NCBI RefSeq assembly: GCF_051014685.1
Contig: NC_135055.1
Span: 17,472,001-17,536,000, forward strand
DNA from: Ptiloglossa arizonensis
Taxonomy: Eukaryota > Arthropoda > Insecta > Hymenoptera > Colletidae
DNA length: 64,000 bases
Direction: 5' to 3'
Shown here: piece by piece, positions 63,516-64,000 of the stretch
Layout: each line of letters opens with the position of its first letter
Numbering within the stretch: the stretch's first letter is position 1
The notes under the pieces: generated by a model
The model's input: only the letters and a program-made list of their open reading frames with translations
What the model was told of the DNA's origin: nothing
Databases searched by the model: none
Position numbers and translations under genes: made by a program

Positions 63516-64000
63516 TGGAAAACAATCGCAACGATAAAAAATGCAACGCAAACAATTACGCGTCGAAGACGAAGTCGAAGTGTTGCACTATCAACGCTAT
63601 TATGTCTAAGGTTAAAAGGTGAGATCTGTAATTTCTGATGCGTTTAAAGCGAACCAGTGTACGAGTCATCCGAACCGTGGAGAGTAGACACGAATCGGAT
63701 CGCTGCTCCGTAATTTCAAATAAGATCTCCACCGTGTATTCTACCGGCTGATTTTCAATATCGTTCGAGAGTGACTAAACGTAAAGCGGATCGTATTTAA
63801 AATTGATTCGCGAAACTCTCCGGCGACAGAGAGCTGCATTGTGGGTGCACTGACGCGTCAGAATGATTCGTCAATCTCCTCCGCGTTATACGAGGTGGAG
63901 ATTGATGGATTTTATCAGCTCGTACGGTACCGGTGCTCGTTTCGCGTCGATGCCTCGAGCGTTCCGGGGAGTTCTATCGCGGTAAACCCACAGGGAAACG

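Larger units (their letters stand above)
40507..64000. other. Region upstream of exon A: 5' introns and/or 5' flank of the receptor gene
   Basis: No protein-coding exon could be supported over 23.5 kb. The missing first exon (signal peptide, ending in a phase-1 Gly codon before a donor) may be here, but no convincing candidate was found on the minus strand. The region contains the tandem repeats listed separately, a 32-bp dispersed direct repeat, an A25 run and the mariner-ended array. The stretches 41.1-46.4, 47.2-49.2, 50-51.9, 52.5-56.9 and 57.7-62.6 kb show nothing beyond short chance frames. Confidence 0.7.

Overview
This window is a piece of an animal nuclear genome, most likely an insect. 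It has very long AT-rich non-coding stretches and many tandem repeats. CpG dinucleotides are not depleted, and short exons are bounded by GT-AG splice sites. The exon sequences, the mariner-like termini and the lack of any bacterial gene organisation fit an insect. Hymenoptera (bee, wasp or ant) is my best guess, from sequence texture only. The one gene I can support runs on the minus strand across roughly the left two thirds of the window. It is a kainate-type ionotropic glutamate receptor of the GRIK2/KaiR1D kind. Five consecutive internal exons are visible, in transcript order 40506-40345, 26036-25785, 18735-18560, 8215-8162 and 973-809. They join in phase (1, 1, 0, 0) and give about 270 residues of the extracellular amino-terminal domain. 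Exon 1 with the start codon and signal peptide was not recognised. The rest of the amino-terminal domain, the glutamate-binding domain and the channel lie beyond position 1. Layout from left to right. 1-808 is intron. 809-973 is exon E. 974-8161 is an intron with a 174-bp and a 32-bp tandem repeat. 8162-8215 is the 54-bp exon D. 8216-18559 is an intron with a 122-bp satellite, a transposase remnant, a 29-bp minisatellite and a TTAA-bounded MITE candidate. 18560-18735 is exon C. 18736-25784 is an intron with a 44-bp minisatellite and a duplicated block carrying paired CACGTG boxes. 25785-26036 is exon B. 26037-40344 is a 14.3-kb intron with a Jockey-like retrotransposon remnant, a second TTAA-type MITE candidate and several old tandem duplications. 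40345-40506 is exon A. 40507-64000 is upstream intron or 5' flank, with more tandem repeats and a four-unit mariner-ended array near the right end. Apart from transposon remnants I found no second protein gene, no RNA gene and no CRISPR. Most open frames in the window are chance frames or are created by repeats. No new multi-gene system is visible. The most interesting signals are the mariner-ended tandem array at 62.7-63.5 kb, the satellite that lies inside a piggyBac-like element next to a 54-bp exon, and the duplicated double E-box.
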